A stretch of 64,000 nt of DNA from Caulifigura coniformis (GTDB lineage: Bacteria > Planctomycetota > Planctomycetia > Planctomycetales > Planctomycetaceae), in assembly GCF_007745175.1 (NCBI RefSeq), contig NZ_CP036271.1:248001-312000 (forward strand), in the 5' to 3' direction. A model generated the notes under the pieces. It had not been told where the DNA came from. It saw nothing but the letters and a program-made list of their open reading frames with translations, and did no database searches. This document shows positions 1-9,207 of the stretch, one piece after another. Each line of letters begins with the position of its first letter. Position 1 is the first letter of the stretch. A program made the position numbers and the translations under genes.

Positions 1-551
1 CAGCCCAGCGCCTTGATGTCCGGCTGGTACTTCGCAAGGAGCGGATAGGAAGGAGAGAGTGTCACGAATCCACGCTCCGCCAGCTCGCTGGCGTATTGCC
101 GGTTCGCTTTCCCTCCGAGACCGACGACGACTCCGTTTCCGACGGCGTTGTCGGTCGGATGCAGGCAAAGCACGGCAGGAACCCGGATTTTGGAGTCCGC
201 CAGGACCGATTTCGGAATGGTGAGATATGCAGGAACGCGGCCGCCCGGCTCGGAGGAATATTCGATCCGCCGGAGCACGTAACTTCCACGATCGATCTCT
301 TCGAGCACCGTCATCTCGAGATCGCACCTCTTCTCAGGGCCCGGAAGTTTTCCGGCGATCGATTCGAATGCCGCGACGATCGAGGCGCGGCGTTTTTCCC
401 AGTCGGCCTTGGTTTTCACAGGCGCCGCGACGCCCGAATCGTCGCGAAACACGAGCAGGTTCTCGCGCGGCAGTCGCTGCGGCGCGTCGGCCGCGGCGAT
501 CAGAAAGAGACTGGCGAGCAGGCAGATGACAATCGTCAGTCGCGAAAGCAT
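1..551 (-). CDS. Secreted alpha/beta hydrolase (acetyl xylan esterase-like), 3' end outside window
   Basis: The reading frame is open to the left edge, so only the first 183 residues are visible. The start at 551 gives a hydrophobic signal peptide (MLSRLTIVICLLASLFLIAA). The visible part contains a stretch around VPAVLCLHPTD and VVVGLGGKANRQYASELAERG, the strand-plus-oxyanion region seen in the dienelactone-hydrolase/acetyl-xylan-esterase-like hydrolases common in planctomycetes. The nucleophile elbow and the rest of the catalytic triad lie beyond the edge, so activity cannot be judged. It is likely exported and acts on ester-linked polysaccharide substituents; that role is inferred from the family. 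It is transcribed divergently from the S1-domain gene. Confidence 0.7.
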   Translation of the reverse strand, partial: MLSRLTIVICLLASLFLIAAADAPQRLPRENLLVFRDDSGVAAPVKTKADWEKRRASIVAAFESIAGKLPGPEKRCDLEMTVLEEIDRGSYVLRRIEYSSEPGGRVPAYLTIPKSVLADSKIRVPAVLCLHPTDNAVGNGVVVGLGGKANRQYASELAERGFVTLSPSYPLLAKYQPDIKALG

Positions 552-819
552 CGTCTGGAATCCTGATTGAAACGGTTGTTCCTGCGGAATGAACTGGCAG
601 GTCGGGCGCGGCCTGGTCTGGGCCGGAGCATATCACCGGCATTCGCAGAATTCCCCGCGGTAGGGGGGGCGTGTTACACTTCGGGGCATCATTCGTTTGA
701 GTTGCTGCGGACAGACAGGCCATGTGGCCTCTCGGATCCGGCGGCAGCGCGATCCGGAGGCACAACAGTGCCGGCCATCGATCGCGAACATCCGTACTGC
801 GGCGAGGAGAGTTGTCGGC

Positions 820-2433
820 ATGAGTTCGGAACCAGGAACCGGCGCGACCCAGGAGTCTGCAACTCCTGTTCAGTCAGATGAGGCGTCGGCCGTGGCAGTG
901 GCGTCGGCTGCGGAAACTTCTCCGGAGGCCGCCGCTGCAGGAGAGGCTCAGCGTCCCAAGGTGCGACTCAATCCGGCTGCGGATCCGGGCCAGCTCAAGG
1001 CGCGCCCCTCGATCGATGCACCGGAAGCCTCCGCATCGGAACCCGCCGCCGCGGATGTCCCCGCTGAAGAGGCCCTGGCGGCCGCCGCGAAGGCGGAAGT
1101 GACCATGTCGTCGCTTCCCCCCGCTCCGCCGGCCCGCGCGGTCGAAATCCCGCGCGACGTCTCCCTCGACGCCGACACCGAGGCTGCGATCGCCGCCGCC
1201 ATCGCCGGCGGCGGACTCGATGCCCAGCCCGTCCCAGTGACGCCCCCTCCGTCCTCGACGGAAGAGGCGGACGCCGATGCTCCCCCCGCCTCCGACCTCG
1301 CCTCGGGGACGAAACTCACCGGAACCGTCCAGACGGTCCACGGCGACAACGTCTTCCTCGATTTCGGCCTCCGCACCACGGGCGTCGTTTCGCTCCGTCA
1401 GTTCCCCCCCGCGAAGCCTCCCCAGGCCGGCGACAAAGTCGATGTCGTCGTCGACCGCGTCGATGAGAAGGACGGCCTGGCCCTCTGCAACCTGCCTCGC
1501 GGCCGGTCCAAGGTCTCCGGCGACTGGGACGCCATCTCCGTCGGACAGGTCGTCGACTGCTTCGTCGAAAAGACGAACAAGGGCGGCCTCGAAGTGAAGT
1601 GCGGCTCGCTCCGCGGCTTCATGCCCGCCAGCCAGGTGGAGATGGGCTACGTCGCTACCCTCGATTCCTACGTCGGCCAGAAGTTCCGTGCCCAGGTGAC
1701 GGAAGTGAAGCCGGCCCGCCGTCGGCTCATCCTCTCCCGCCGCGCCATCATCGCCGAAGAGCGTGAAGCGGCCGAGAAGGAGGCGATGCAGAACCTCGGT
1801 CCCGGACAGTCGCTGACCGGCCGCGTGAAAACCATCAAGGACTACGGCGCGTTCATCGACCTCGGCGGCGTCGACGGCTTCCTGCACATCGGCCAGATGA
1901 GCTGGGTCCGCATCAACCATCCTTCGGAAATCCTGAAGGAAGGGCAGCAGGTCGAAGTCCAGGTCCTCTCAGTCGATAAAGACACGAAGAAGATCAGCCT
2001 CGGCATGCGGCAGCTGTCGGCCAATCCCTGGTCGCTGGCGTCCGACAAGTACGCCAAGGGAACCAACGTCACCGGCAAGGTCACCCGCGTCGAGCCGTTC
2101 GGCGCGTTCATCGAACTCGAGCCGGGCGTCGAAGGCCTGGTGCACATCAGCGAACTCGATCACAAGCGGATCAAGCGCGTGACGGAAGTGCTGGACGTCG
2201 GCCAGATGGTCGAGGTCCAGTGCCTCGAGGTCGACCCGGGCCGCAAGCGGATCAGCCTCTCCGTGAAGGCCCTCCGGGCCAAACCGGAAGCTCCGCCGAA
2301 GCCTCAGGATGAAGACCTGGCCCCCGGAAAGGGCGAGGTGTATCAGCGCAAGACCAAGGGCCCGCTCAAGGGAGGCATGGGCGGCACGAATGCAGGCGGA
2401 TTGTTCGGAAATCCTGGAGATTTCGCGCGATAG
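820..2433 (+). CDS. Multi-S1-domain RNA-binding protein (ribosomal protein S1-like)
   Basis: A 537-residue protein with four S1 OB-fold repeats at about residues 162-230, 238-310, 328-397 and 411-485. The last two are the most canonical (motifs GRVKTIKDYGAFIDL/GFLHIGQMSW and GKVTRVEPFGAFIEL/GLVHISELDH). About 160 N-terminal residues are Ala/Pro/Glu-rich and probably disordered. The start at 820 follows a GGAGAG ribosome-binding site; an upstream in-frame start at 697 would add 41 residues of unlikely sequence. The family binds mRNA and is either bS1 itself or an S1-like translation/RNA-decay factor in the cytoplasm. E. coli S1 has six domains, so this is a shortened form. A zinc-ribbon membrane protein follows 53 bp downstream. 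Confidence 0.85.
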   Translation: MSSEPGTGATQESATPVQSDEASAVAVASAAETSPEAAAAGEAQRPKVRLNPAADPGQLKARPSIDAPEASASEPAAADVPAEEALAAAAKAEVTMSSLPPAPPARAVEIPRDVSLDADTEAAIAAAIAGGGLDAQPVPVTPPPSSTEEADADAPPASDLASGTKLTGTVQTVHGDNVFLDFGLRTTGVVSLRQFPPAKPPQAGDKVDVVVDRVDEKDGLALCNLPRGRSKVSGDWDAISVGQVVDCFVEKTNKGGLEVKCGSLRGFMPASQVEMGYVATLDSYVGQKFRAQVTEVKPARRRLILSRRAIIAEEREAAEKEAMQNLGPGQSLTGRVKTIKDYGAFIDLGGVDGFLHIGQMSWVRINHPSEILKEGQQVEVQVLSVDKDTKKISLGMRQLSANPWSLASDKYAKGTNVTGKVTRVEPFGAFIELEPGVEGLVHISELDHKRIKRVTEVLDVGQMVEVQCLEVDPGRKRISLSVKALRAKPEAPPKPQDEDLAPGKGEVYQRKTKGPLKGGMGGTNAGGLFGNPGDFAR

Positions 2434-2486
2434 GTCGCAGCAGACCGCCACCAGAAAACGGGCGAATCGGCATCCCAGAGGCGCTT

Positions 2487-3527
2487 ATGGCCATTTCGTT
2501 CTCGTGTGAGTGCGGCCAGGAATTCAAGGTCAACGACAGTCACGCCGGCAAGCGGATCAAATGCCAGGGCTGCGGCTCCGCCGTGAAGATCCCGTCGCTG
2601 CCGGTGAAGGCGAAGAAATCGACGGGCGATTCCGGCGGCGTCGCCGTCGGCAAGGTCGCAAAGAAATCGAAACGCGCCGAGGACGAAGAGGAAGATCCGC
2701 TCGTCCACCGCACCAGCGACTACGACAGCGCCTTCGAGTTCGACATCGCCAAGGTGCCGATGGGGAAGCTGATCGAGGACGACGACCCCGACTCCCCCAA
2801 GGCCAAAAAGAAGAAGAAAACCGACGGAGCCAAGGGCGACAAACCCAAGAAGAAGAAGAAGGACGACGAGGAATCCGCCAATCCCGTGCTGGTCGGCGTC
2901 TTCCTCCTCCTCGGGCTCTGCAGCCTCTCCGCGCTCGGGTACTTCGGCTTCCAGAAATTCGGCGGGGCGGTCGACACCACCCCCGTCGAAAAGAAGTTCG
3001 TCACCTTCAAGCATGAGACGGCCGGATGGTCCGTGGAGCATCCTGACGACTGGCCGGCGAAGGGCCAGGGGGGAAGCGGCGGTGCTCCGCCGCTGCTGCT
3101 GATGGAAGGCGACGGCGCTGTTTTCCGAATCAAGGGCAGCATGGGCGGATCGGCCGTCGGCAGCATCGCCCAGTCCGGCGGAGCCGGCGGCATCGCCATC
3201 CCCGGCGCCGGGGGTGATGACGCAGCGCCCGTCGGTGAAGACCTCTCTCCCGAAACCGCCGTCCACGAGTTCCAGAAGACCTTCTTCGAAGCGGACTTCT
3301 CCGAGTATGAAGAAGAGCCGATGCAGAAGATCAAGACCCCCTTCGGCGAAGGCCGACTCTCGGTCTACACCGGCAAGGAAGGGCTGCTCAGCGGAAAGGT
3401 GAAGGGCTACCGCGCCACCTTCATGGACAACAACTGGCAGTACAACATCCGGGCCTACGTGCCCGAGAATCAGTGGGAAAAGTTCGAGCCCATGTTCAAA
3501 CGGATGATCATGTCGTTCGCGCGGTAA
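2487..3527 (+). CDS. Zinc-ribbon single-span membrane protein, function unknown
   Basis: A 346-residue protein. Residues 6-32 carry two Cys pairs (CECG and CQGCG) forming a short zinc ribbon. Residues about 85-125 are a Lys/Asp/Glu-rich linker, residues about 131-153 a single transmembrane helix (NPVLVGVFLLLGLCSLSALG), and the C-terminal 190 residues an exported domain with a Gly-rich insertion. The opening of that domain (VTFKHETAGWSVEHPDDWPA) resembles PsbP-like folds, but this is weak. The architecture of zinc ribbon, charged linker and one helix recurs in planctomycete hypothetical proteins. A clear terminator follows. No function can be assigned. Confidence 0.75.
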   Translation: MAISFSCECGQEFKVNDSHAGKRIKCQGCGSAVKIPSLPVKAKKSTGDSGGVAVGKVAKKSKRAEDEEEDPLVHRTSDYDSAFEFDIAKVPMGKLIEDDDPDSPKAKKKKKTDGAKGDKPKKKKKDDEESANPVLVGVFLLLGLCSLSALGYFGFQKFGGAVDTTPVEKKFVTFKHETAGWSVEHPDDWPAKGQGGSGGAPPLLLMEGDGAVFRIKGSMGGSAVGSIAQSGGAGGIAIPGAGGDDAAPVGEDLSPETAVHEFQKTFFEADFSEYEEEPMQKIKTPFGEGRLSVYTGKEGLLSGKVKGYRATFMDNNWQYNIRAYVPENQWEKFEPMFKRMIMSFAR

Positions 3528-3550
3528 GCGAAACGGGCTCACTGGCAATC

Positions 3551-3591
3551 ACGCCCCGGCTGCTCCTGAAGCCCCCGGGGCGTTTTCGTTT
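3551..3591 (+). terminator. Rho-independent terminator after the zinc-ribbon gene
   Basis: The stem ACGCCCCGG pairs with CCGGGGCGT (3551-3559 with 3575-3583) and is followed by TTTCGTTT. It lies between the end of the plus-strand zinc-ribbon gene and the end of the convergent DUF1501 gene. Confidence 0.8.
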
Positions 3592-4967
3592 CACGAAAAC
3601 AGCCGCGTCACCGGTTCGCCCGGGCACACAACCTGCGGACGCCCCTGGGCGTCCGCCAGCGCCAGCTCGCGCGGAATCCCAAGCAGATGATGCACCGTCG
3701 CCATCAGATCCACCGGCTGCACAGCGTCGGCGATCGGGTAGGCCGCGTGCCTGTCGGAAGCCCCGTACACCTGGCCTCCCCGCACGCCCCCGCCAGCCAG
3801 CACGGAGGTGAAACAGTTCGGCCAGTGATCGCGCCCATCCCGCCCCGCGCCGGCGTCGCTGTTCCGCTGCCCCACCTTCGGAGTCCTCCCGAATTCGCCC
3901 GTCCACACCACGAGCGTTTCGTCGAGCAGGCCCCTCTCTGAGAGATCGTCCAGCAGCGTCGAAAACGCCCGGTCGGCCACAGGCATCAAGCGGTCCTTGA
4001 GATCGATGAAGTTCCGGCTGTGCGTGTCCCAGTAGACGCTGACGTTCTTGATGCCGTCGTTCGGCCAGAACACGCAGACCAGCGGAACGCCGCGCTCCAC
4101 GAGGCGTCGCGCCTGAAGCACGCTCTGCCCGTGCGGATTGCGGCCATAGCGATCGCGCATCTCGGCCGGCTCCTGCGCCAGATCGAAAGCGTCCCCGCCG
4201 GCCGTGTCCTGCAGCAGATGGAACGCGCGGCGGTAATGTTCGTTGATGGCGGTTCCCGCGCTCACATCCAGGGCGCGGCGTTGGCGTTCGAGTTCCGCCA
4301 GCAGCGCTCGGCGCTCATCCAGGCGCGAAACGGCAATCCCCTCCTGCAGCGCGAAATCGGCCACGCGGTAGTCGACCGTATTCGGATCAGCATCGATCGT
4401 CAGAGGATCAAACTGCTTCCCCAGCCACCCCGCAAACTGCCCGTGGCTCTGCTCGACGAACCGCGGAACATCCCCCGGCACTTTCGGACGCATCGAAACG
4501 AACGGAGGAAGCGGCTGCCGTCCGCGGCCCAGCCGGGAGACGACGCTCCCCAGGCTCGGCCAGTCGTGTTTGAGGTCGTTGTCCGGCGGCGGGGGCTGCC
4601 CCGTCAGCAGGAAGTGCGTCGAGGTCGTATGGTCGACGTTGTTGTGCGTCATTGAACGCACGATCGCCAGCCGGTCGGTTCGCTGCGCCAGTTCCGGGAA
4701 GTGTTCGCAGATCTGGATGCCGGGCGTCGCCGTCGAAATCGGCTGGAACTCGCCGCGGATCTCGCGCGGCGCCTCGGGCTTGAGGTCCCACGTGTCCTGG
4801 TGAGCCGGACCGCCCCACATGAACAGCAGAATGCACGCCTTGGCTTTCCCGAACGAATCGCTGGCCGGCAGCGAGACGGCCTGCTGCGCAGCCAGGAGCT
4901 GCGGCCACGACAGGCCCAGCCAGCTCACCGCTCCCGCCTGCAGCAGTGTCCGGCGATGCATGGGCAT
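3591..4967 (-). CDS. DUF1501 domain protein (sulfatase-fold, Tat-exported)
   Basis: A 458-residue protein beginning with a twin-arginine-type leader (MHRRTLLQAGAVSWLGLSWP). The body is a full DUF1501 domain: KACILLFMWGGPAHQDTWDLK near the start, then RSMTHNNVDHTTSTHFLLTG, and near the end VVWTGEFGRTPKVG and GRDHWPNCFT. DUF1501 proteins belong to the alkaline-phosphatase/sulfatase superfamily, are exported, and in planctomycetes are usually paired with a DUF1549/DUF1553 cytochrome-like protein. No such partner is adjacent here, so the substrate is unknown. It is divergent from the large propeller gene, with about 180 bp for two promoters. Confidence 0.9.
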   Translation of the reverse strand: MPMHRRTLLQAGAVSWLGLSWPQLLAAQQAVSLPASDSFGKAKACILLFMWGGPAHQDTWDLKPEAPREIRGEFQPISTATPGIQICEHFPELAQRTDRLAIVRSMTHNNVDHTTSTHFLLTGQPPPPDNDLKHDWPSLGSVVSRLGRGRQPLPPFVSMRPKVPGDVPRFVEQSHGQFAGWLGKQFDPLTIDADPNTVDYRVADFALQEGIAVSRLDERRALLAELERQRRALDVSAGTAINEHYRRAFHLLQDTAGGDAFDLAQEPAEMRDRYGRNPHGQSVLQARRLVERGVPLVCVFWPNDGIKNVSVYWDTHSRNFIDLKDRLMPVADRAFSTLLDDLSERGLLDETLVVWTGEFGRTPKVGQRNSDAGAGRDGRDHWPNCFTSVLAGGGVRGGQVYGASDRHAAYPIADAVQPVDLMATVHHLLGIPRELALADAQGRPQVVCPGEPVTRLFS

Positions 4968-5145
4968 GAGCAGGAGTGACGGGGAGGGAACGGGCCGCGG
5001 CCATCACATCATCGGTCGCCTCCAACGCCAGCGTCAAGAACCGGAGCTCACTCGAGGCCGGAGCGCGGCAGCAACAATGGCAATTGCCCAGTCGTTCCCG
5101 GATACTGGTACGACTCTTCTCGCGCCGATTCAGGGGTCCCGACAC

Positions 5146-8100
5146 ATGGCGATTGCTCCCTCGAAATGGATGTCCCGCACGATTGTTGCGGCAGCCCTGC
5201 TTTTGTCCCCGGCCGCAGTCTCCGCCGCTGATGATCCAGCGGATGTCCTCCGCGAGTCGGGCGTTTGCGGCGGATTCGTCGCCCACATCAACTGCGGCAA
5301 CGGCTCGCTGACGGTCGGCCTGAAGCCCAACGACTCCTACCAGGTGCAGGGCCTCGCGCGCAATCCGGAGGACGTCGCCGCCGCGCGAACCGCAGTCGCC
5401 AAGGCAGGCCTGTACGGCGATGTCGCCATCGACCGTCTCTCCGGCCAGCAGCTCCCCTACATCGATAACCTCGTCAACCTCCTCGTCGTCGACGGCGACC
5501 CGGGTGTTCCCGACACCGAACTCGATCGAGTGGTCGTGCCCAATGGCGTCATCATGCGACGGGCGTCCGCGGATGCGAAGTGGACGAAAACCGTCAAGCC
5601 GCGTCCGAAAGAGATCGACGACTGGTCGCACTACCTGCACGATCCCAGCGGCAACGCCGTCGCTCACGACGACGTCGTCGCGCCCCCGCGCCATCTGCAG
5701 TGGGTCGGAACCCCGCGCTGGTCGCGGCACCACGACCGCATGGCCAGCATGAGCGCCATGACGACCACCAACGGCCGCATGTTCTACATCATGGACGAAG
5801 GCAGCCGCATCTCGATCCAGCTTCCCTCCAAGTGGAAACTGATCGCCCGCGACGCCTTCAACGGCGTCGTCCTCTGGAAACGTGACATCTCCGAATGGAA
5901 CAACCAGCTCTGGCCCCTCAAGAGCGGCCCCACGCAGCTGGCCCGGCGACTTGTGTCGACTGATAAGGAGGTCTACGCGACTCTCAGCTTCGAGGCCCCG
6001 CTGACCGCGATCGACGCCGCGACCGGCGAAACACTCCGCACCTACGAAGGCTCAGGCTCCTGCGAGGAAGTCCTCTACGACCAGGGTGTCCTCTATATCG
6101 TCGCCAACAAGGGTGAGCACGAACTGAAGCAGTACGCGCCGCTGCACAACACCGGCGACCAGGCGCGCGTCCGGACCGACTATGCCTGGGATGAAGGCTC
6201 CCGCGTCCTCATGGCCTACGACGCCGCAACCGGTAAACAACTGTGGGCGAAGGGCACGCGCGTCACCCCGCTGACCCTCGCACTCGGCGCCACGCAGGCC
6301 TTCTTCCACGACGGCGAACGCCTTGTCGCCGTCGACCGCAAAACGGGCGAGCAGACCTGGCGCACCGAGCCCGTCAATCGCCGAGCCCGCGTGACGTTCA
6401 ACTTCGGGCCGCGGCTCGTCGTCCATGACGACGTCGTCCTCTTCGCGGGCGGCGAAGGAAAGATGTCGACGTTCAACGGATCCGACGGCAAGCTGCTCTG
6501 GACGGCCGACCACCCCAACTCGGGCTACCAGTCCCCGCAGGACCTGATGGTCGTCGATGGTCTCGTCTGGTGCGCGCCGACGACCAGCGGCAAGGACACC
6601 GGAAAGTTCACCGGCCGCGACCCGAAAACCGGCGAGGTGAAAAAGGAATTCCTGCCGGACATCAACACCTACTGGTTCCACCATCGCTGCTACATCGCCA
6701 AGGCGACTGACAACTTCATCATCCCGTCGCGAACCGGAATCGAGTTCGTCGACCCCAACACCGAACACTGGGACATCCATCACTGGGTCCGCGGCGGATG
6801 CCTCTATGGCATCCTGCCGGCCAACGGCCTCGTCTATGCGCCGCCGCACAACTGTGCCTGCTATCCCGAGGCGAAGCTGTACGGCCTCAACGCCATGGCC
6901 CCCGTCGCCCCGACGCGGCCCCTCCCCGGTGTGATCTCCGATGAAGGTCGCCTCGAAAAGGGACCGGCCTTCGACCGGCCGCTCGGACCCGTCGAAACCG
7001 AAGACGACAAGAACCTCGACTGGGCCACGTACCGCCACGACGCCGGACGCACCGGCGCCACCACCCAGAAGATCGAGCCCGAACTCAAGCCCGCCTGGTC
7101 GGTGAAGCTCGGCGGCAAGCTCACTCCACCCGTCTCGGTCGGAGGACGAACCTTCGTCGCCCAGGTCGACCGCCATACGCTCCACTGCCTCGATGCCGAA
7201 TCCGGCAAGTCCCTGTGGACGTTCACCGCAGGAGGCCGCATCGATTCGCCGCCGACCATTACCCGCGGCCGCGCCGTCTTCGGCTCGGTCGATGGATACG
7301 TTTACAACGTCGATGCGGCCACCGGTGAACTCGCGTGGCGCTTCCGCGCCGCTCCCGAAGACCGCCGCTGCATGGCGTTCGAGCAGCTCGAATCGGTCTG
7401 GCCCGTCCACGGCAGCGTCCTCGCCGAAGACAACAGCGTCTACTGCACTGCCGGCCGCTCCGCCTTCCTCGACGGCGGCATCCGCGTCATCAAGCTCGAC
7501 GTTGCGACCGGTGCGAAGAAGACCGAAACCCTGATCGACGACCGCAACCCGGCCACCGGAAAAAGTCTGCAGGAGCTCGTGCAGATCCTGCAGATGCCTG
7601 TCGGACTGCCCGACATCCTCTCCAGCGACGGCAAGTGTCTTTACATGCGGTCGCAGAAATTCGATCTCGACGCCAACCGCCTCAACATCGGGCCCGTTTC
7701 CGGCGACCCCGTCACGCACTCGAGCGAGCAGAAAGGGGAAGGCGCACATCTCTTCGCCCCCATGGGCTTCCTCGATGACACCTGGTTCCACCGCTCCTAC
7801 TGGGTCTTCGGCAAGAACTTCTCCGGCGGTCACAACGGCTACTACCAGGCCGGACGGTTCGCCCCCGCAGGACAGATCCTCGTGACCGGAGGCGGCTACG
7901 TGTTCGGCTACGGCCGCAAGCCCCAGTACCTGAAATGGACGACCACCCTCGAACACCAGCTGTTTGCGGCGTCGACGGAAGCCCCCGAAGTCCCCGATGC
8001 GAAGCGAAAGCTCCCCGGAAATTCGAAGCAACGGGCCCGCGCGGCCTCGCAGCAGGCGACCGTCGACCTCGTCCAGTTCCCCAACGTTCCAGGAACCAAC

Positions 8101-9117
8101 CCCACCGGAAAGCCGCTCACCGTCGAAGCATGGATCAACTCCACCCGGCCGGAAGGCGTCATCATCTCCCGCGGCGGTCCTGCCGAAGGCTGGGCCCTCG
8201 GGCTCCAGAGCGGCAAGCCGACATTCTCACTCCGCGTCGGAAGTGAATTGACCAAGGTCACCGGCCCCAGGCGGATCGTCGGTGAATGGCACCACGTCGC
8301 CGGCGTCCTCACCGAAGACCGGAAGCTGCGAGTCTACGTCGACGGCAAGATGGCCGCCGAGGTCAACGCCCCCTCCCTGATCAAGTCCGAACCGAAACAG
8401 CCGATGGCCATCGGAGCCGATGAAGGAGGCGCCGTCGGCGACTACCAGTCCCCCGCCGGGTTTACGGGCGTCATCGATGAAGTCCGCGTGACCTTCGCCG
8501 CGCTGAGCGACGCCGACCTCGCCGAGCGGTTCGAATTCCCGCAGTCCCAGCCGCTCGCGGAAGTCGCCCTCCTGGTCGATTTCAACGACGGCAGCGCCCG
8601 CGACCTCTCCCGCACGCGGAACAACGGCACCATCGAAGGCCCCGAACCGGCCGAGGGAAAAGTCGGCATGGCCCTCAAGTTCAAAGGGGGAGCCAACCCG
8701 ACAAACGCCAGCCCTCCCCCCGGCGGAAAGCTGGCGGCTGCCGCCGATGGCGCCGGCCCCTCGGGCAACTCGTTCGTCGAGCCCCACTGGAAGAGCGACG
8801 TTCCGATCTACGTTCGCGGCATGGTCCTCGCCGATCGCACGCTCTTCATCGTCGGCCCGCCCGACCTCATTGATGAAGAAGACACCTTCGTTCGCCTGAC
8901 CAAGAAGGACGACGCGGTGAAAGACCTGCTGAGCACCCAGGACAAGGCCCTCGGCGGCGAAAAAGGAGGCATCCTGCTGGCCGTCAACGCCGACACGGGC
9001 GAAACCCAGGGGCGTCTCGACCTCGGAGCCCTTCCCGTCTGGGACGGCCTCGCCGCCGCCCGCGGAAAGATGTTCCTCAGCACACTTGATGGAACCGTGA
9101 TGGCATTCAAGAAATAG
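5146..9117 (+). CDS. Large secreted PQQ-like beta-propeller protein with LamG domain and methyltransferase-like N-terminus
   Basis: A 1323-residue protein. The start at 5146 gives a signal peptide (RTIVAAALLLSPAAVSA). Residues about 38-100 (CGGFVAHINCGNGSLTVGL, ARNPEDVAAARTAVAKAG) resemble the beginning of a SAM-dependent methyltransferase Rossmann fold. Next come PQQ/BamB-type propeller repeats (AYDAATGKQLWAK, AVDRKTGEQTWR, CLDAESGKSLWTF), broken into two blocks. Residues about 970-1165 are a LamG/concanavalin-like domain (LTVEAWINSTRPEGVIISRGG, EWHHVAGVL, LRVYVDGKMAAEV). A last propeller-like segment closes the protein. An in-frame upstream start at 4819 exists but lacks a leader and overlaps the divergent gene. 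It is probably a periplasmic or surface carbohydrate-binding protein; no enzyme activity can be assigned. Confidence 0.8.
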   Translation: MAIAPSKWMSRTIVAAALLLSPAAVSAADDPADVLRESGVCGGFVAHINCGNGSLTVGLKPNDSYQVQGLARNPEDVAAARTAVAKAGLYGDVAIDRLSGQQLPYIDNLVNLLVVDGDPGVPDTELDRVVVPNGVIMRRASADAKWTKTVKPRPKEIDDWSHYLHDPSGNAVAHDDVVAPPRHLQWVGTPRWSRHHDRMASMSAMTTTNGRMFYIMDEGSRISIQLPSKWKLIARDAFNGVVLWKRDISEWNNQLWPLKSGPTQLARRLVSTDKEVYATLSFEAPLTAIDAATGETLRTYEGSGSCEEVLYDQGVLYIVANKGEHELKQYAPLHNTGDQARVRTDYAWDEGSRVLMAYDAATGKQLWAKGTRVTPLTLALGATQAFFHDGERLVAVDRKTGEQTWRTEPVNRRARVTFNFGPRLVVHDDVVLFAGGEGKMSTFNGSDGKLLWTADHPNSGYQSPQDLMVVDGLVWCAPTTSGKDTGKFTGRDPKTGEVKKEFLPDINTYWFHHRCYIAKATDNFIIPSRTGIEFVDPNTEHWDIHHWVRGGCLYGILPANGLVYAPPHNCACYPEAKLYGLNAMAPVAPTRPLPGVISDEGRLEKGPAFDRPLGPVETEDDKNLDWATYRHDAGRTGATTQKIEPELKPAWSVKLGGKLTPPVSVGGRTFVAQVDRHTLHCLDAESGKSLWTFTAGGRIDSPPTITRGRAVFGSVDGYVYNVDAATGELAWRFRAAPEDRRCMAFEQLESVWPVHGSVLAEDNSVYCTAGRSAFLDGGIRVIKLDVATGAKKTETLIDDRNPATGKSLQELVQILQMPVGLPDILSSDGKCLYMRSQKFDLDANRLNIGPVSGDPVTHSSEQKGEGAHLFAPMGFLDDTWFHRSYWVFGKNFSGGHNGYYQAGRFAPAGQILVTGGGYVFGYGRKPQYLKWTTTLEHQLFAASTEAPEVPDAKRKLPGNSKQRARAASQQATVDLVQFPNVPGTNPTGKPLTVEAWINSTRPEGVIISRGGPAEGWALGLQSGKPTFSLRVGSELTKVTGPRRIVGEWHHVAGVLTEDRKLRVYVDGKMAAEVNAPSLIKSEPKQPMAIGADEGGAVGDYQSPAGFTGVIDEVRVTFAALSDADLAERFEFPQSQPLAEVALLVDFNDGSARDLSRTRNNGTIEGPEPAEGKVGMALKFKGGANPTNASPPPGGKLAAAADGAGPSGNSFVEPHWKSDVPIYVRGMVLADRTLFIVGPPDLIDEEDTFVRLTKKDDAVKDLLSTQDKALGGEKGGILLAVNADTGETQGRLDLGALPVWDGLAAARGKMFLSTLDGTVMAFKK

Positions 9118-9207
9118 GCGAACCGGAGGGGACGCCTGGGGGGCAGCCCAGCAAAGCATCGCCCTCCCAATGCCGACGGGGCAGCCCTTCCTTTCCTTCC
9201 TGACCTG

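Noticed and set aside
6052-8031. Long open frame (659 codons) on the minus strand
   Set aside because: Antisense shadow of the propeller gene; its composition reflects codon bias of the real gene and shows no domain.
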